In this document: piece after piece, positions 52,056 to 61,279 of the stretch
Numbering within the stretch: the first letter of the stretch is position 1
Layout of the letters: each line of letters opens with the position of its first letter
Assembly: GCF_030405905.1 (NCBI RefSeq)
Contig: NZ_JASATW010000002.1
Span: 1-64,000, forward strand
Direction: 5' to 3'
Length of the DNA stretch: 64,000 bases
Origin: Sphaerothrix gracilis
Lineage (GTDB): Bacteria; Cyanobacteriota; Cyanobacteriia; Phormidesmidales; Phormidesmidaceae
Notes under the pieces: generated by a model
The model's input: only the letters and a program-made list of their open reading frames with translations
The model's database searches: none
Told to the model about the DNA's origin: nothing
Made by a program: the position numbers and the translations under genes

Positions 52056-52413
52056 TTAATGCAGTTCACTTTCAGGTAGAACCAGCAGCGTATTGCCGTT
52101 GCGACCCACGACTAAAACGGGCTGATCGGCGGCGATCGCCAGCCGATTGTCTTCACAGCGGGCCTGCCAGGAGTTGCCTTCATATAACACTCTTCCCGGC
52201 TGGCCGGGGGCAATCGAAGTTAGGGTGCGGGCTTCAGTAGAGTCCATCAGAATGCGGGGGGTCTTTTGCGGCACGAGTCGCTTCAGCAAAAACAGCAGCG
52301 CCAGCGAAAAGACCATCCACAGTCCCACCTGAAACTCGAACTGCGGTACAACTGGCGTTAACAGGGCTGTTAAGAAAGCGCTAATTCCTAGAGCAGATTC
52401 TATAAACTCTGTA
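52056..52413 (-). pseudogene. Partial NfeD copy ending at the gap
   Basis: The NfeD C-terminal region (RVLYEGNSWQARCEDNRLAI, VLVVGRNGNTLLVLPE) is present, but the N-terminus is cut off by the run of N. In the window the frame is readable from about 52328 downward. The sequence equals 52906-53263, so it is almost surely a duplicated contig end and not a second gene. Confidence 0.85.
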
Positions 52414-52423
52414 NNNNNNNNNN
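52414..52423. other. Assembly gap (ten N)
   Basis: Ten unknown bases. The 31 bases right after the gap match neither flank, suggesting a chimeric or low-quality contig end. Confidence 0.99.
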
Positions 52424-52454
52424 CCTTGACCTGCTTTGGAAGTGGCGGGCGAGA

Positions 52455-52890
52455 CCAGTTCTCGCAGCAGCAGCTCGTTGATTTCAGAGCGGGCGGTGAA
52501 GGTTTCGTCCAGTTCCAGCTTGCCCATCTCCGCCCGAATCTGGGTCAGTACCAGATTGACCATTGCCGATTGTAGGCTCTCGACCTTGTAGTAAGCCTTT
52601 TCGATATCGACAATGCGCCAGTAGACGACGGCGTCAACGCTAATTGAAACGTTGTCGCGGGTGATGCACTGCTGCGGCGGCACGTCTAAAACCCGTTCTC
52701 GAATCGTCTGCTTGTAGACAATTTTGTCTACAAATGGCACTAAAAAGTTGAGGCCAGGGGACAGCTTTTTACCGTTGTATTTACCCAGGGTTTCTACCAA
52801 GGCTTCGTCGCTTTGGTTGACAATTTTGACAGAGCTGGCGGCAATAGAGCCGCCAAAAATTAAAACAATCAAAAACGTAAACGGATTCAT
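52455..52890 (-). pseudogene. Partial SPFH copy starting after the gap
   Basis: It carries the first 145 or so residues of the SPFH protein, to NELLLREL, and then breaks into unrelated sequence and N. It is identical at protein level to the same part of the full gene at 51063-52040. It is best read as an assembly duplicate. Confidence 0.88.
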
Positions 52891-52905
52891 AGTTTAAATT
52901 CCTAA

Positions 52906-53328
52906 TTAATGCAGTTCACTTTCAGGTAGAACCAGCAGCGTATTGCCGTTGCGACCCACGACTAAAACGGGCTGATCGGCGGCGATCGCCAGCCGATTGT
53001 CTTCACAGCGGGCCTGCCAGGAGTTGCCTTCATATAACACTCTTCCCGGCTGGCCGGGGGCAATCGAAGTTAGGGTGCGGGCTTCAGTAGAGTCCATCAG
53101 AATGCGGGGGGTCTTTTGCGGCACGAGTCGCTTCAGCAAAAACAGCAGCGCCAGCGAAAAGACCATCCACAGTCCCACCTGAAACTCGAACTGCGGTACA
53201 ACTGGCGTTAACAGGGCTGTTAAGAAAGCGCTAATTCCTAGAGCAGATTCTATAAACTCTGTAGGCACTAGCAGCTCCATCATGCAGAGCGCCGCCCCCA
53301 CTAAAACCCAAAACAAGGCAAGGCTCAT
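52906..53328 (-). CDS. NfeD-family membrane protein
   Basis: A 140-residue protein. Two or three membrane helices (LALFWVLVGAALCMMELLVP, GLWMVFSLALLFLLKRLVP) precede the OB-fold domain (GRVLYEGNSWQARCEDNRLA, VLVVGRNGNTLLVLPE). NfeD proteins are partners of SPFH proteins. It is the first gene of the SPFH-NfeD pair, with the SPFH start 16 bases downstream in both duplicated contexts. Confidence 0.92.
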   Translation of the reverse strand: MSLALFWVLVGAALCMMELLVPTEFIESALGISAFLTALLTPVVPQFEFQVGLWMVFSLALLFLLKRLVPQKTPRILMDSTEARTLTSIAPGQPGRVLYEGNSWQARCEDNRLAIAADQPVLVVGRNGNTLLVLPESELH

Positions 53329-53510
53329 GGTTTAATCGAGTTCTCTCAAATAAGTAATTCACAAGATTCGAGGTCAATTCCGCAGATTTCATCTCTGACG
53401 ACAACGGCCTATTTGCAAAAATCCTCTAGGATTAATCTAGCCTTTCCGTCTGAGTCTGGAAGCTCCGGTTAACTTGTTGTAAGGGTACCCGTCGTCATCC
53501 TCCTGCGCCT

Positions 53511-55334
53511 ATGACCCGCTCTGAGTCGCCGTCTACTCCTCAAAAACGCTATCTCTGGGTTACCGGAACCGCAGCCGAGACGATTGCTGTAGGAGACACT
53601 TTTGGCGATCGCTATCGGGTTGTCGCTCCGGGAATTTGGCTGGATCTAACCCCAGCAGCGGCTATTGCACCGCCTCCTGACCTGCCAGAAGCCGCTGTTC
53701 CCTATCTCAAGGCCTATCCCCAGCGGCTACACGTCCCAGGGGTCTACGATGTCCTCAAAACTGAAGCCCAGGCGGATTTACTACTGCTGGAAAACGCCCC
53801 GATCAACCGGGGCGGACAGCTCTATCCGGCCCTGAAAACAGTTTGGGCAATGACGCCGCCCGCCCGGCAGGCGTACTGGCTCTGGCAGCTTTGGCAGCTC
53901 TGGCAACCGCTCTGTGAACTGGGGGTGGCAGCGAGTCTGCTCTCGCTGGAAGATGAGGTGCGCGTGGAGGGCTGGCGGGTGCGGCTGCGGCAGTTTGTGG
54001 CAGTGCCGACGCCTAGTTTGGCTGACTTGGCTGAAGCTTGGCAAGGGCTGGTGGCGGGGGCGCGTCTGCCCCTGGTAGACGGATTGCGTAGCCTCGTTGA
54101 GCAGCTGCGCCATCCTCAAGTCGCCGCCGATGAGATTACGGCTCAGCTTAACCGCCTGCTGCTGAACCTGACTGCAACCGCGTCGCTGCAGCTCCAGACT
54201 ACGGGACTCACCAGTGCTGGCCCCAGCCAAGTGCGCAACGAAGATGCTTGCTACCCTGACCATAGCAGCGCCAAGCGATCGCGTACCGCAGCGCCGCCAG
54301 TGCCTAATATCGCCATTGTCTGCGATGGCGTGGGCGGGCACGAAGGGGGAGAAGTGGCGAGTCAAATTGTGGTGCGATCGCTGCAGCTCCAGCTCCAAGC
54401 TTTTCTGCGGGAAACCCTAGAGCAAGAAGATATTCTGACGCCTGATCTGGTGGCGGAACAGCTCGAAGCCGGAATTCGCGTCATCAACAACCTGATTGCC
54501 AGCCAGAATGACAGTCAAGGCCGCGCCGATCGCCAGCGCATGGGCACCACCTTGGTCATGGCGCTGCAGCTACCCCAGCGCATCCGCACCGCCAGCGGCT
54601 GGAAGGCCACCAACGAGCTATATATCGTGCATGTGGGAGACAGCCGCGCCTACTGGATCACGCCGGAATACTGTCATTTGCTGACGGTTGATGATAGCTT
54701 GGCAAACCGGGAAGTCAGCGCTGCCCATAGCCTATCGGCAATAGCGCAACAGCAGGAAAACGCCGCAGCGCTCACCCAGGCGATCGGTACTCGCGAGTCT
54801 AGCCTGCTGCATCCTCACATTCAGCGATTTGTGATTGAAGAGAGCGGGGTGTTGCTGCTGTGTTCTGACGGTCTTAGCGACAATCAGCGGGTGGAAGAAT
54901 CTTGGGCCAACTACATTGGCCTGATTGTAAAAGATATTGTGTCTCTAGAAGCGGCAGCAGAATCTTGGCTAGAGCTAGCCAATCAGAAGAACGGCCATGA
55001 CAATACGGCTGTGGCGCTGATGCGCTGCAGTCTGGGGCCAGAAACAACCGCTACTGATCCGACCGGACGCTTAGCGACGCTGCAGGATACGCTGTCTTAC
55101 GAAATGACGGAAGCCTCTAGGGCACTGCTCTATGGCGAGACAGATCAAAGCGAGGATGGGGCCGATCTAGAGGTTTCAGATAATGAAGCCTCATCGCAAA
55201 AGTCCTGGCTCAGCGCCCTCTCAGTGCTGATTTTGCTGGCTCTGGCGGCGGGGGCTTTGTGGTGGTGGCTGAGCCGTTCTAGTCTGCAACCTGTCCCAGC
55301 GCCAGAGTCTAGCCCGGTTGAGACGCTGGAGTGA
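53511..55334 (+). CDS. PP2C-type Ser/Thr phosphatase with C-terminal anchor
   Basis: A 607-residue protein. Residues 1-220 are an N-terminal regulatory region. The PP2C domain (about 225-510) has the metal motifs VCDGVGGHEGGEVASQ, VHVGDSRAYWI, LLCSDGLSDN and GHDNTAVALM. A membrane helix near the end (SALSVLILLALAAGALWWWL) is followed by a short Pro/Ser tail. It should dephosphorylate Ser/Thr kinase targets at the membrane, and may oppose kinases such as the WD40 kinase at 10 kb. That pairing is inferred. Confidence 0.93.
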   Translation: MTRSESPSTPQKRYLWVTGTAAETIAVGDTFGDRYRVVAPGIWLDLTPAAAIAPPPDLPEAAVPYLKAYPQRLHVPGVYDVLKTEAQADLLLLENAPINRGGQLYPALKTVWAMTPPARQAYWLWQLWQLWQPLCELGVAASLLSLEDEVRVEGWRVRLRQFVAVPTPSLADLAEAWQGLVAGARLPLVDGLRSLVEQLRHPQVAADEITAQLNRLLLNLTATASLQLQTTGLTSAGPSQVRNEDACYPDHSSAKRSRTAAPPVPNIAIVCDGVGGHEGGEVASQIVVRSLQLQLQAFLRETLEQEDILTPDLVAEQLEAGIRVINNLIASQNDSQGRADRQRMGTTLVMALQLPQRIRTASGWKATNELYIVHVGDSRAYWITPEYCHLLTVDDSLANREVSAAHSLSAIAQQQENAAALTQAIGTRESSLLHPHIQRFVIEESGVLLLCSDGLSDNQRVEESWANYIGLIVKDIVSLEAAAESWLELANQKNGHDNTAVALMRCSLGPETTATDPTGRLATLQDTLSYEMTEASRALLYGETDQSEDGADLEVSDNEASSQKSWLSALSVLILLALAAGALWWWLSRSSLQPVPAPESSPVETLE

Positions 55335-55461
55335 CCTAACAGCAGGATTCCTGATTCCTGAGGCTAGGATGGGGCAATCCTGTGCAAAGATAATAAGGTT
55401 GCAAGCCCATCAGTCTATCAGCGCTGTAGAGGCGGTTCGAAGGTCAGTATTCAATACGCTT

Positions 55462-55701
55462 ATGAAAGTTGGCGATCGCGTTCGCGTTAAAACCTCAATT
55501 ACGTTTTATAATCACCCCCTCCATCGCAACCAGCCCTTTGACGCTAATGGGTTAGAAGGTACGATCGTACAAATTTTAGATGAATGGCAGGGCAGAAAAA
55601 TTAGTGCCAATTTCCCGGTTTGCGTAGAGTTTCCGGTAGAAGAGTCGAAGCGAAATTTTAAGGCTCACTTCCGAGAAGATGAAGTCGAGGCGGTGGCGTA
55701 G
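55462..55701 (+). CDS. ftrV: Ferredoxin-thioredoxin reductase, variable chain
   Basis: A 79-residue protein, MKVGDRVRVKTSITFYNHPL, then NGLEGTIVQILDEWQGRKIS, PVCVEFP and FKAHFREDEVEAVA. It is the SH3-like beta-barrel variable subunit of FTR, which supports the catalytic 4Fe-4S chain in passing electrons from ferredoxin to thioredoxin in the light. I start it at the ATG at 55462; the open frame runs upstream into the phosphatase gene without homology. The catalytic subunit gene is not in the window. Confidence 0.92.
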   Translation: MKVGDRVRVKTSITFYNHPLHRNQPFDANGLEGTIVQILDEWQGRKISANFPVCVEFPVEESKRNFKAHFREDEVEAVA

Positions 55702-55742
55702 CTGTGCCGCTCGCTGTGCCGATGAATAAAGGCTAACGCTTG

Positions 55743-55768
55743 TCCCCTTGCCTGTCAGGGGGATTTTT
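55743..55768 (+). terminator. Intrinsic terminator after ftrV
   Basis: TCCCC, a short loop and GGGGGA form a GC stem followed by five T, 42 bases after the ftrV stop. It probably ends the ftrV transcript. Confidence 0.75.
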
Positions 55769-56292
55769 GTGGGTTTACCCTTCCACCAGCGGCTTGACCA
55801 TCCTTACTTTTTATCAAAATTAAGGCTTTGAAAAATAGCTGCAGCTCGGTTGGCTGATATATCGTCTCAAGCTGAAAGCGCTGCCGGTTTTGCCATGCTG
55901 GCAAAGCCTGTTCCTAATCTAGCTCTTGCAAAAGGTAGATAAAAATCAGGCTTATAGCGTCAATAAAAATCTCTAAACCTTCCCTGAGTCAAAGCGGCAG
56001 CTAATTTTAGTTAAAAGTCGCCGGCATAGCCTGTGAGGTTGCTCTGCCCATCGTTTGCGTTGGTAGGCGATCGCCCCTAGGATCAAAGGTGCTGTTGCCC
56101 CAAAATCAAAGTTTTGCTGCGCCATGACCTTTGATTGTCAGGTGCTTAACTCTGCTTTTTGGAACTCAGTCCAGCTCATTTTTGAGGGGTAGTTGTGTCG
56201 TCGTAACCTGGTAAACTACCTATCATCTTCTGATGATCCTTGGGTTGTCAGACTGAGCGAGTGTCAGCATAAAAGTTTAAAGCTTGAGTCAA
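55769..56292. other. Intergenic region upstream of sqdB
   Basis: 524 bases with no coding frame. It has three inverted repeats: TTTGCCA-TGC-TGGCAAA (55889-55905), ATCAAAGGT with ACCTTTGAT (56082-56090 and 56127-56135), and ATCATC-TTCT-GATGAT (56222-56237). The promoter of sqdB should lie here. I see no convincing Pho-box array, although sulfolipid genes respond to phosphate in some species. Confidence 0.5.
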
Positions 56293-57444
56293 ATGAGAGT
56301 CCTAGTTATTGGCGGTGATGGATACTGCGGTTGGGCAACTGCGCTCTACCTTTCTAACCAAGGTCACGACGTTGCCATTCTAGATAGCTTGGTGCGGCGG
56401 CATTGGGACATGGAGCTATGCGTTGAAACCTTAACACCCATTGCTCCCATCCAGGCTAGGCTGCAGCGGTGGCAAGATCTAACAGGTAAGTCAATCGATC
56501 TGTTTGTAGGCGATATCAACAACTACGCCTTCCTGAAAGAGGCCATGCTCAAGTTTGAGCCAGAGGCAGTAGTCCATTTTGGCGAGCAGCGTTCGGCGCC
56601 CTTCTCCATGATTGACCGAGAACATGCGGTTCTCACCCAGGTCAACAACGTAGTTGGCACCCTCAATCTGCTCTACGTGATTCGTGAGCATTTCCCTGAC
56701 TGCCACCTGGTTAAGCTAGGGACAATGGGCGAATATGGCACCCCCAACATCGATATTGAAGAAGGCTATATCACCATTGAGCACAATGGTCGCAAAGATA
56801 CCCTGCCCTATCCTAAGCAGCCTGGCTCTTTCTATCACCTCAGCAAAGTCCACGACTCCCACAATATTCACTTTGCCTGCAAGATTTGGGGGCTGCGGGC
56901 TACTGATCTAAACCAGGGCATTGTCTACGGCGTCCTCACCGAAGAAACGGGAATGGATGAGCTGTTAATCAATCGGCTCGACTATGACGGTGTCTTCGGC
57001 ACAGCCCTCAACCGCTTTTGTATTCAAGCCGCCATCGGTCATCCGCTGACGGTATACGGTTCGGGTGGACAAACCCGCGGACTGCTCGATATCCGTGACA
57101 CGGTGCGCTGCATTGAGATTGCGGTGAGTAATCCAGCCGATCGGGGTGAGTTCCGCGTCTTCAACCAGTTCACTGAAATGTTCAGCATCTCTGATTTGGC
57201 GATGATGGTGCAGAAGGCAGGCACAGCTATGGGGGTAAAGGTTGAAATTAACAATCTTGAAAACCCACGGGTAGAGCTAGAAGAACACTACTTCAATGCC
57301 AAGAACACCAAGCTGAAGGATTTGGGGCTAGAGCCGCACTACCTCTCAGACTCGCTGCTGGATTCGTTGCTTAACTTTGCCGTCAAGTACAAATCGCGGG
57401 TAGACGAGAAGCAGATTCTACCCAAAGTTAAGTGGAATAAATAG
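56293..57444 (+). CDS. sqdB: UDP-sulfoquinovose synthase
   Basis: A 383-residue short-chain dehydrogenase-type enzyme. The Rossmann loop is VLVIGGDGYCGWATALYL. The catalytic Thr-Met-Tyr-Lys group is visible in KLGTMGEYGTPN and SFYHLSKVHDSHN. ALNRFCIQAAIGHPLTVYGSGGQTRG is typical. It makes UDP-sulfoquinovose from UDP-glucose and sulfite for the thylakoid sulfolipid SQDG. The ATG at 56293 gives the usual length; a TTG nine bases upstream is not needed. sqdX follows. Confidence 0.98.
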   Translation: MRVLVIGGDGYCGWATALYLSNQGHDVAILDSLVRRHWDMELCVETLTPIAPIQARLQRWQDLTGKSIDLFVGDINNYAFLKEAMLKFEPEAVVHFGEQRSAPFSMIDREHAVLTQVNNVVGTLNLLYVIREHFPDCHLVKLGTMGEYGTPNIDIEEGYITIEHNGRKDTLPYPKQPGSFYHLSKVHDSHNIHFACKIWGLRATDLNQGIVYGVLTEETGMDELLINRLDYDGVFGTALNRFCIQAAIGHPLTVYGSGGQTRGLLDIRDTVRCIEIAVSNPADRGEFRVFNQFTEMFSISDLAMMVQKAGTAMGVKVEINNLENPRVELEEHYFNAKNTKLKDLGLEPHYLSDSLLDSLLNFAVKYKSRVDEKQILPKVKWNK

Positions 57445-57446
57445 CT

Positions 57447-57489
57447 AAAAGGGGGATAGTGGGGCTGAATACCTGCTATCCCCTTTTTT
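57447..57489 (+). terminator. Terminator between sqdB and sqdX
   Basis: AAAAGGGGGATAG pairs with CTATCCCCTTTT with one bulged G, around a loop of about 15 bases, and a T run follows. It lies two bases after the sqdB stop, so sqdX probably has its own promoter or depends on read-through. Confidence 0.82.
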
Positions 57490-57568
57490 CATCATCTGCT
57501 GATTCGTTCCCTTTTAGCTCTGTTGCCTCTTTTAAGCCGACTCGCCTATCCCCAGCTCCGAAACTCGT

Positions 57569-58702
57569 ATGCGTATTGCTCTATTTACCGAAACGTTTCT
57601 CCCCAAGGTCGATGGTATTGTCACTCGCTTAAAGCACACGGTTGAACACCTGCAGCGCCAGGGCAATGAGGTCGTGGTGTTTTGCCCAGATGGGGGACTG
57701 CGAGAGTACAAGGGATCTCGAATTTGCGGTATTCCAGGCTTTCCGCTGCCTCTATATCCAGAGTTGAAGCTGGCTTTCCCCAGACCCTTGATTCGGGCCT
57801 ATTTGGAAGAGTTCAAGCCCGATTTGATTCATGTGGTCAATCCGGCCTTCTTGGGCGTTTCGGGGATTTACTACAGCAAAGTGCTGAATATCCCGCTGGT
57901 GGCGTCTTACCATACCCATCTGCCTAAATATTTAGAGCACTACGGCCTAGGTATGTTTGAAGGTGTGCTGTGGGAGCTGCTCAAGGCCATGCACAACCAG
58001 GCAGCGGTCAATCTCTGCACCTCGACGGCGATGCAGAGTGAGCTGAGCGATCACGGTATTGAGCGGGTTGAGGTGTGGCAGCGAGGAGTCGATACCGATC
58101 TATTTCGGCCAGAGTTGGCAAGTCAGGAAATGCGATCGCGTCTGAGTCAGGGGCATCCAGAAGCGCCGCTGCTGCTCTATATTGGTCGGCTCTCGGCTGA
58201 GAAAGAGGTGGATCGGATCAAGCCTGTTTTAGAATCAATTCCGGGGGCGCGCTTAGCCTTAGTGGGAGATGGCCCCTACCGCGAGGAGCTGGAAAAGCAC
58301 TTTGCCGGAACGGCGACCAACTTTGTGGGCTATTTAGCAGGCGAAGAGTTAGCAGCCGCCTATGCCTCTGCCGATGTCTTTGTCTTTCCTTCCCGTACGG
58401 AAACCCTAGGACTGGTGCTGCTAGAGGCAATGGCGGCAGGCTGTCCGGTGGTAGCAGCCGACTCTGGCGGCATTCCCGATATTGTCACCAACGGCGTCAA
58501 CGGCTTCATGTTTGATCCGGCTGACGAGCAAGGAGCTATTACGGCCGCTCAGCGCCTGTTCGCCGCCAAGACGGAGCGAGAGCTGATGCGCCGCAGTGCC
58601 CGGTTAGAAGCTGAGAAATGGGGCTGGGCCGCCGCTACAGGTCAGCTGCAGCAGTTCTATCAAAAAGTGCTGCTAGAAGCTTCGATGCCGCTGGCGGCTT
58701 AG
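57569..58702 (+). CDS. sqdX: Sulfoquinovosyltransferase (sulfolipid synthase)
   Basis: A 377-residue GT4-family transferase: RIALFTETFLPKVDGIVTRL, VVFCPDGGLREYKGSRI, SYHTHLPKYLEHYGLG, LLLYIGRLSAEKEVDRI and the nucleotide-sugar motif PSRTETLGLVLLEAMAAGCP. It transfers sulfoquinovose from the SqdB product to diacylglycerol, completing SQDG. The neighbouring sqdB and the close fit to SqdX make the assignment firm. It ends in a four-base overlap with the convergent CHAD gene. Confidence 0.97.
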   Translation: MRIALFTETFLPKVDGIVTRLKHTVEHLQRQGNEVVVFCPDGGLREYKGSRICGIPGFPLPLYPELKLAFPRPLIRAYLEEFKPDLIHVVNPAFLGVSGIYYSKVLNIPLVASYHTHLPKYLEHYGLGMFEGVLWELLKAMHNQAAVNLCTSTAMQSELSDHGIERVEVWQRGVDTDLFRPELASQEMRSRLSQGHPEAPLLLYIGRLSAEKEVDRIKPVLESIPGARLALVGDGPYREELEKHFAGTATNFVGYLAGEELAAAYASADVFVFPSRTETLGLVLLEAMAAGCPVVAADSGGIPDIVTNGVNGFMFDPADEQGAITAAQRLFAAKTERELMRRSARLEAEKWGWAAATGQLQQFYQKVLLEASMPLAA

Positions 58703-59670
58703 GCGATCGCCAAACTTTTCAACAATGCCGACTTATCTAGGCGCTTCCTCGCAGGCTGGTGAGCCTTCGTTTGCCAAGCGTCCCAGTAGGTTTCTAGCCG
58801 CCGGGTCAGGTGCTTGGGCTTCTCGGCATAGAGACGCTCACCTAAAAACCGGGCGGCTGTTTGCAGTTCGGCTTGGCGGTGGTCAATTAGCGTAATTAGA
58901 ACTTCGAGCTGCTCATTGCCCTGCAGGCGCTTGGGCTGACTAAGAATAAACTGCCGCAGCACGGCTAAATCGTGGTCGTCGCCCAGATAGTCGGCTAAAG
59001 TGCTGGCCTGCTTGGCCCAAGCTTTCATCATGTCGGGCCAGAGGGGCCTGAGCAGGCGCAGATCGTACCAAAAATATTTCACCCGCTTGCGCCACTCGTG
59101 CATATTTTCAGCGGTGTTGTCTTTGTAAGCGGCATGAAAGGCTTTCAAGCCGCGCCCGTAGGTCTTGTCAATGTTGGGTTTTAGGGCGGACCAGCGGTGG
59201 TGCTTGAGCGGCCAGGTGGCAATGCGATCGCGGGCAATCTCTAGCTGAGGCAGCACCATGTCTACGGCACTTTCTTCCTGGATTACATAGTGCTGAGTGG
59301 CTTCGCTGTAGGCGTCTAAAGCTCTGCGGACTGAGCTAAAGGCATCTGACTCGACGGTGTCAGCAAAATGCTGTGCTAAGGCTTCTAGCGTGTTGATGCG
59401 AACCTGCGCGTCCCGCACTTCTGAGAGTTGGCGTCCGGCCTCACGAAAGCAGCTATTCTCCTGCTGATAGACGGCTTCGCCCAGCTCACTACGCACCAAA
59501 CGGATGACCGCCCGAATTTTCTTGAAGCGCTTGCGGGCATCGTGAATGGCTTCTTCTTGGTTGTCGGTGGTTTGATGGGCTAGCTGAGCGATCGCCTTAT
59601 CTAGCTGTTCCCTTGCAATCCGCCTAATGCCGTCTGGCAAGGATTCTTTAGTGGTGAGTCGATAAGACAT
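58699..59670 (-). CDS. CHAD domain protein
   Basis: A 323-residue, all-helical protein with the CHAD pattern: AIHDARKRFKKIRAVIRLVR, FREAGRQLSEVRDAQVRI, MHEWRKRVKYFWYDLRLLRP and LADYLGDDHDLAVLRQF. The conserved His, Arg and Lys residues form a basic groove that binds polyphosphate. No CYTH (triphosphatase) domain is attached. It probably binds polyphosphate granules or inorganic polyphosphate in the cytoplasm. Confidence 0.93.
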   Translation of the reverse strand: MSYRLTTKESLPDGIRRIAREQLDKAIAQLAHQTTDNQEEAIHDARKRFKKIRAVIRLVRSELGEAVYQQENSCFREAGRQLSEVRDAQVRINTLEALAQHFADTVESDAFSSVRRALDAYSEATQHYVIQEESAVDMVLPQLEIARDRIATWPLKHHRWSALKPNIDKTYGRGLKAFHAAYKDNTAENMHEWRKRVKYFWYDLRLLRPLWPDMMKAWAKQASTLADYLGDDHDLAVLRQFILSQPKRLQGNEQLEVLITLIDHRQAELQTAARFLGERLYAEKPKHLTRRLETYWDAWQTKAHQPARKRLDKSALLKSLAIA

Positions 59671-59914
59671 AGGTTTGAGCAGATTTCAATAGGGGAATGG
59701 ATTATTCATATTAATCGAAGCTCAACCGGCTGCCCTCTGTCTCAGACATGACTGAGCCATGTTCTCCGCAAAGCTTTTTGGGATCTAGCTGCAGTAAAAG
59801 CCTCTCTCAGAAAAGCGTTAGAATTCTGGTGCTATCGTCTGCTGCTGGGTCAACCAGACTGTTGACTCAGAGTTGGTGTTTGCTAAGTGCAGAGAGTATG
59901 GATTGCAGGTTGGT

Positions 59915-61051
59915 ATGGGCAGGCTATTTCAATTAATTGCGGTGCTGCTGAGCTTTGTAGGCAGCTTCTTCCTTACAAGCTGCTCTCTTCCTCAGGTGAG
60001 CGCTGAAGATCGGCTATTTCTAGATCTATCGCTAGACTATCTAGGTCGCTACGAGCTGCCGCAGCAGGACTTCGAAGGGACGACTGTAGGCGGACTTTCC
60101 GCAATTACCTATGACGTCCAGCGCGATCGCTTTTATGTCCTATCTGACGATCGCGGCAATATCGCTCCGCCGCGCTTTTATACGCTGCGGCTAGATGTCC
60201 CCACCGCACCAACTACGACTTTAGGACAAATCGCCATTGAGCAGGTGACTCAGCTCCAAGATGCTGCGGGTAAACCCTATGCCCCCAATCAGCTCGATCC
60301 TGAAGGGCTGGCCCTCTCGCCTCGCCAAAGCCTATTTGTCGTCAGCGAAGGCGATACGGCAGATATCCCCCAGCTCAACGAATACGATCTAGACGGCGGC
60401 CAGCTGCAAACCCGTTTTCGCCTCCCAGAACGTTACCTGCCAGAGGAGTCAGCCGCCAAGGGGGTCCAAAACAATCTCAGCTTTGAGTCTTTGACGATTA
60501 ATGCTCTGCCGGGCAGTGCGGCTTGGGTAGAACCTTTTCGCGTCTTTTTGGCTACCGAAGGGCCGCTGCAGCAGGATCTAGACGCTGATGTTGCGATCGC
60601 CCCTAAAAATCGCTTCCTGCACTATCTCATCGGTCAGGATCAGTCTACGCTGATTTCAGAACATCTCTACCCGCTGGATATGGGACCAACCGGAACCTTG
60701 CTGACGGGGCTGAGTGAGCTGCTGACCCTAGATCAAGGGGGACATTTCCTGGCGATGGAGCGCTCTTTGGGCTTCAAAGGCTTTGATATTCGCCTATATC
60801 AGCTCTCCTCAGGCGGTGCCACCGATATTTCCACGGTTGAGAGTCTCAAAGGGGATGTGAGCGGTATTCAACCAATTCAAAAGCGTCTGCTCCTGAACCT
60901 GGCCGATTTGGATGTGCCGCTCGATAACTTTGAAGGGATGACGCTGGGACCAGACCTGCCTGGCGGCGATCGCAGCTTAATTTTAATTAGCGACAACAAT
61001 TTTGAGGCCGATCAACCCACTCAGGTACTGGCATTTCGCCTAAAACAGTAG
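59915..61051 (+). CDS. Phytase-like esterase lipoprotein
   Basis: A 378-residue protein. Its N-terminus (LIAVLLSFVGSFFLTSCSLP) has a lipobox with LTSC. The mature part matches the 'esterase-like activity of phytase' beta-propeller family: GGLSAITYDVQRDRFYVLSD, QLDPEGLALSP, VVSEGDT, NLSFESLTIN and LDNFEGMTLGP. Cyanobacteria carry it often and its substrate is unknown. I start it at ATG 59915 with AGG six bases before; the frame extends to a TTG at 59873. Confidence 0.87.
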   Translation: MGRLFQLIAVLLSFVGSFFLTSCSLPQVSAEDRLFLDLSLDYLGRYELPQQDFEGTTVGGLSAITYDVQRDRFYVLSDDRGNIAPPRFYTLRLDVPTAPTTTLGQIAIEQVTQLQDAAGKPYAPNQLDPEGLALSPRQSLFVVSEGDTADIPQLNEYDLDGGQLQTRFRLPERYLPEESAAKGVQNNLSFESLTINALPGSAAWVEPFRVFLATEGPLQQDLDADVAIAPKNRFLHYLIGQDQSTLISEHLYPLDMGPTGTLLTGLSELLTLDQGGHFLAMERSLGFKGFDIRLYQLSSGGATDISTVESLKGDVSGIQPIQKRLLLNLADLDVPLDNFEGMTLGPDLPGGDRSLILISDNNFEADQPTQVLAFRLKQ

Positions 61052-61279
61052 TTTCAAATCCCGAACAGCAAGCTGATCAATTTGTGGATAAGGCGTGGCT
61101 AGTTAAAAAGACAGGACCGATAGGGCTGAGCGAACAGAAAGCAATCTTGGCGGCTTTAGTGGAAATGTTTGTCGAATCAGCGATCGCCCTTTGCAAACAA
61201 TTCTAAAACCTGGCGGAAAGGCTAGAGCCGTTGTCGAAGCAAGATCATAGGTATGGCTCTGTAGCTCAGGAGGTCAGGA

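Larger units (their letters stand above)
51605..53263. repeat. 809-bp direct duplication around an assembly gap
   Basis: Bases 51605-52413 recur at 52455-53263 at a constant offset of 850. I find three differences (51714, 51723 and 51792 against 52564, 52573 and 52642), none changing the protein. Between the copies are ten N and 31 unrelated bases. The pattern fits two overlapping contig ends joined with a placeholder gap. Confidence 0.93.

Noticed and set aside
55318..55461. N-terminal extension of ftrV overlapping the phosphatase gene
   Set aside because: FtrV homologues start at MxVGDRVRV, and the extra 48 residues show no family similarity.
56140..56240. Possible Pho box upstream of sqdB (CTTAAC and TAACCT-like words)
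   Set aside because: The words are not arranged as tandem 8-base repeats with 3-base spacers, so the match is too weak.
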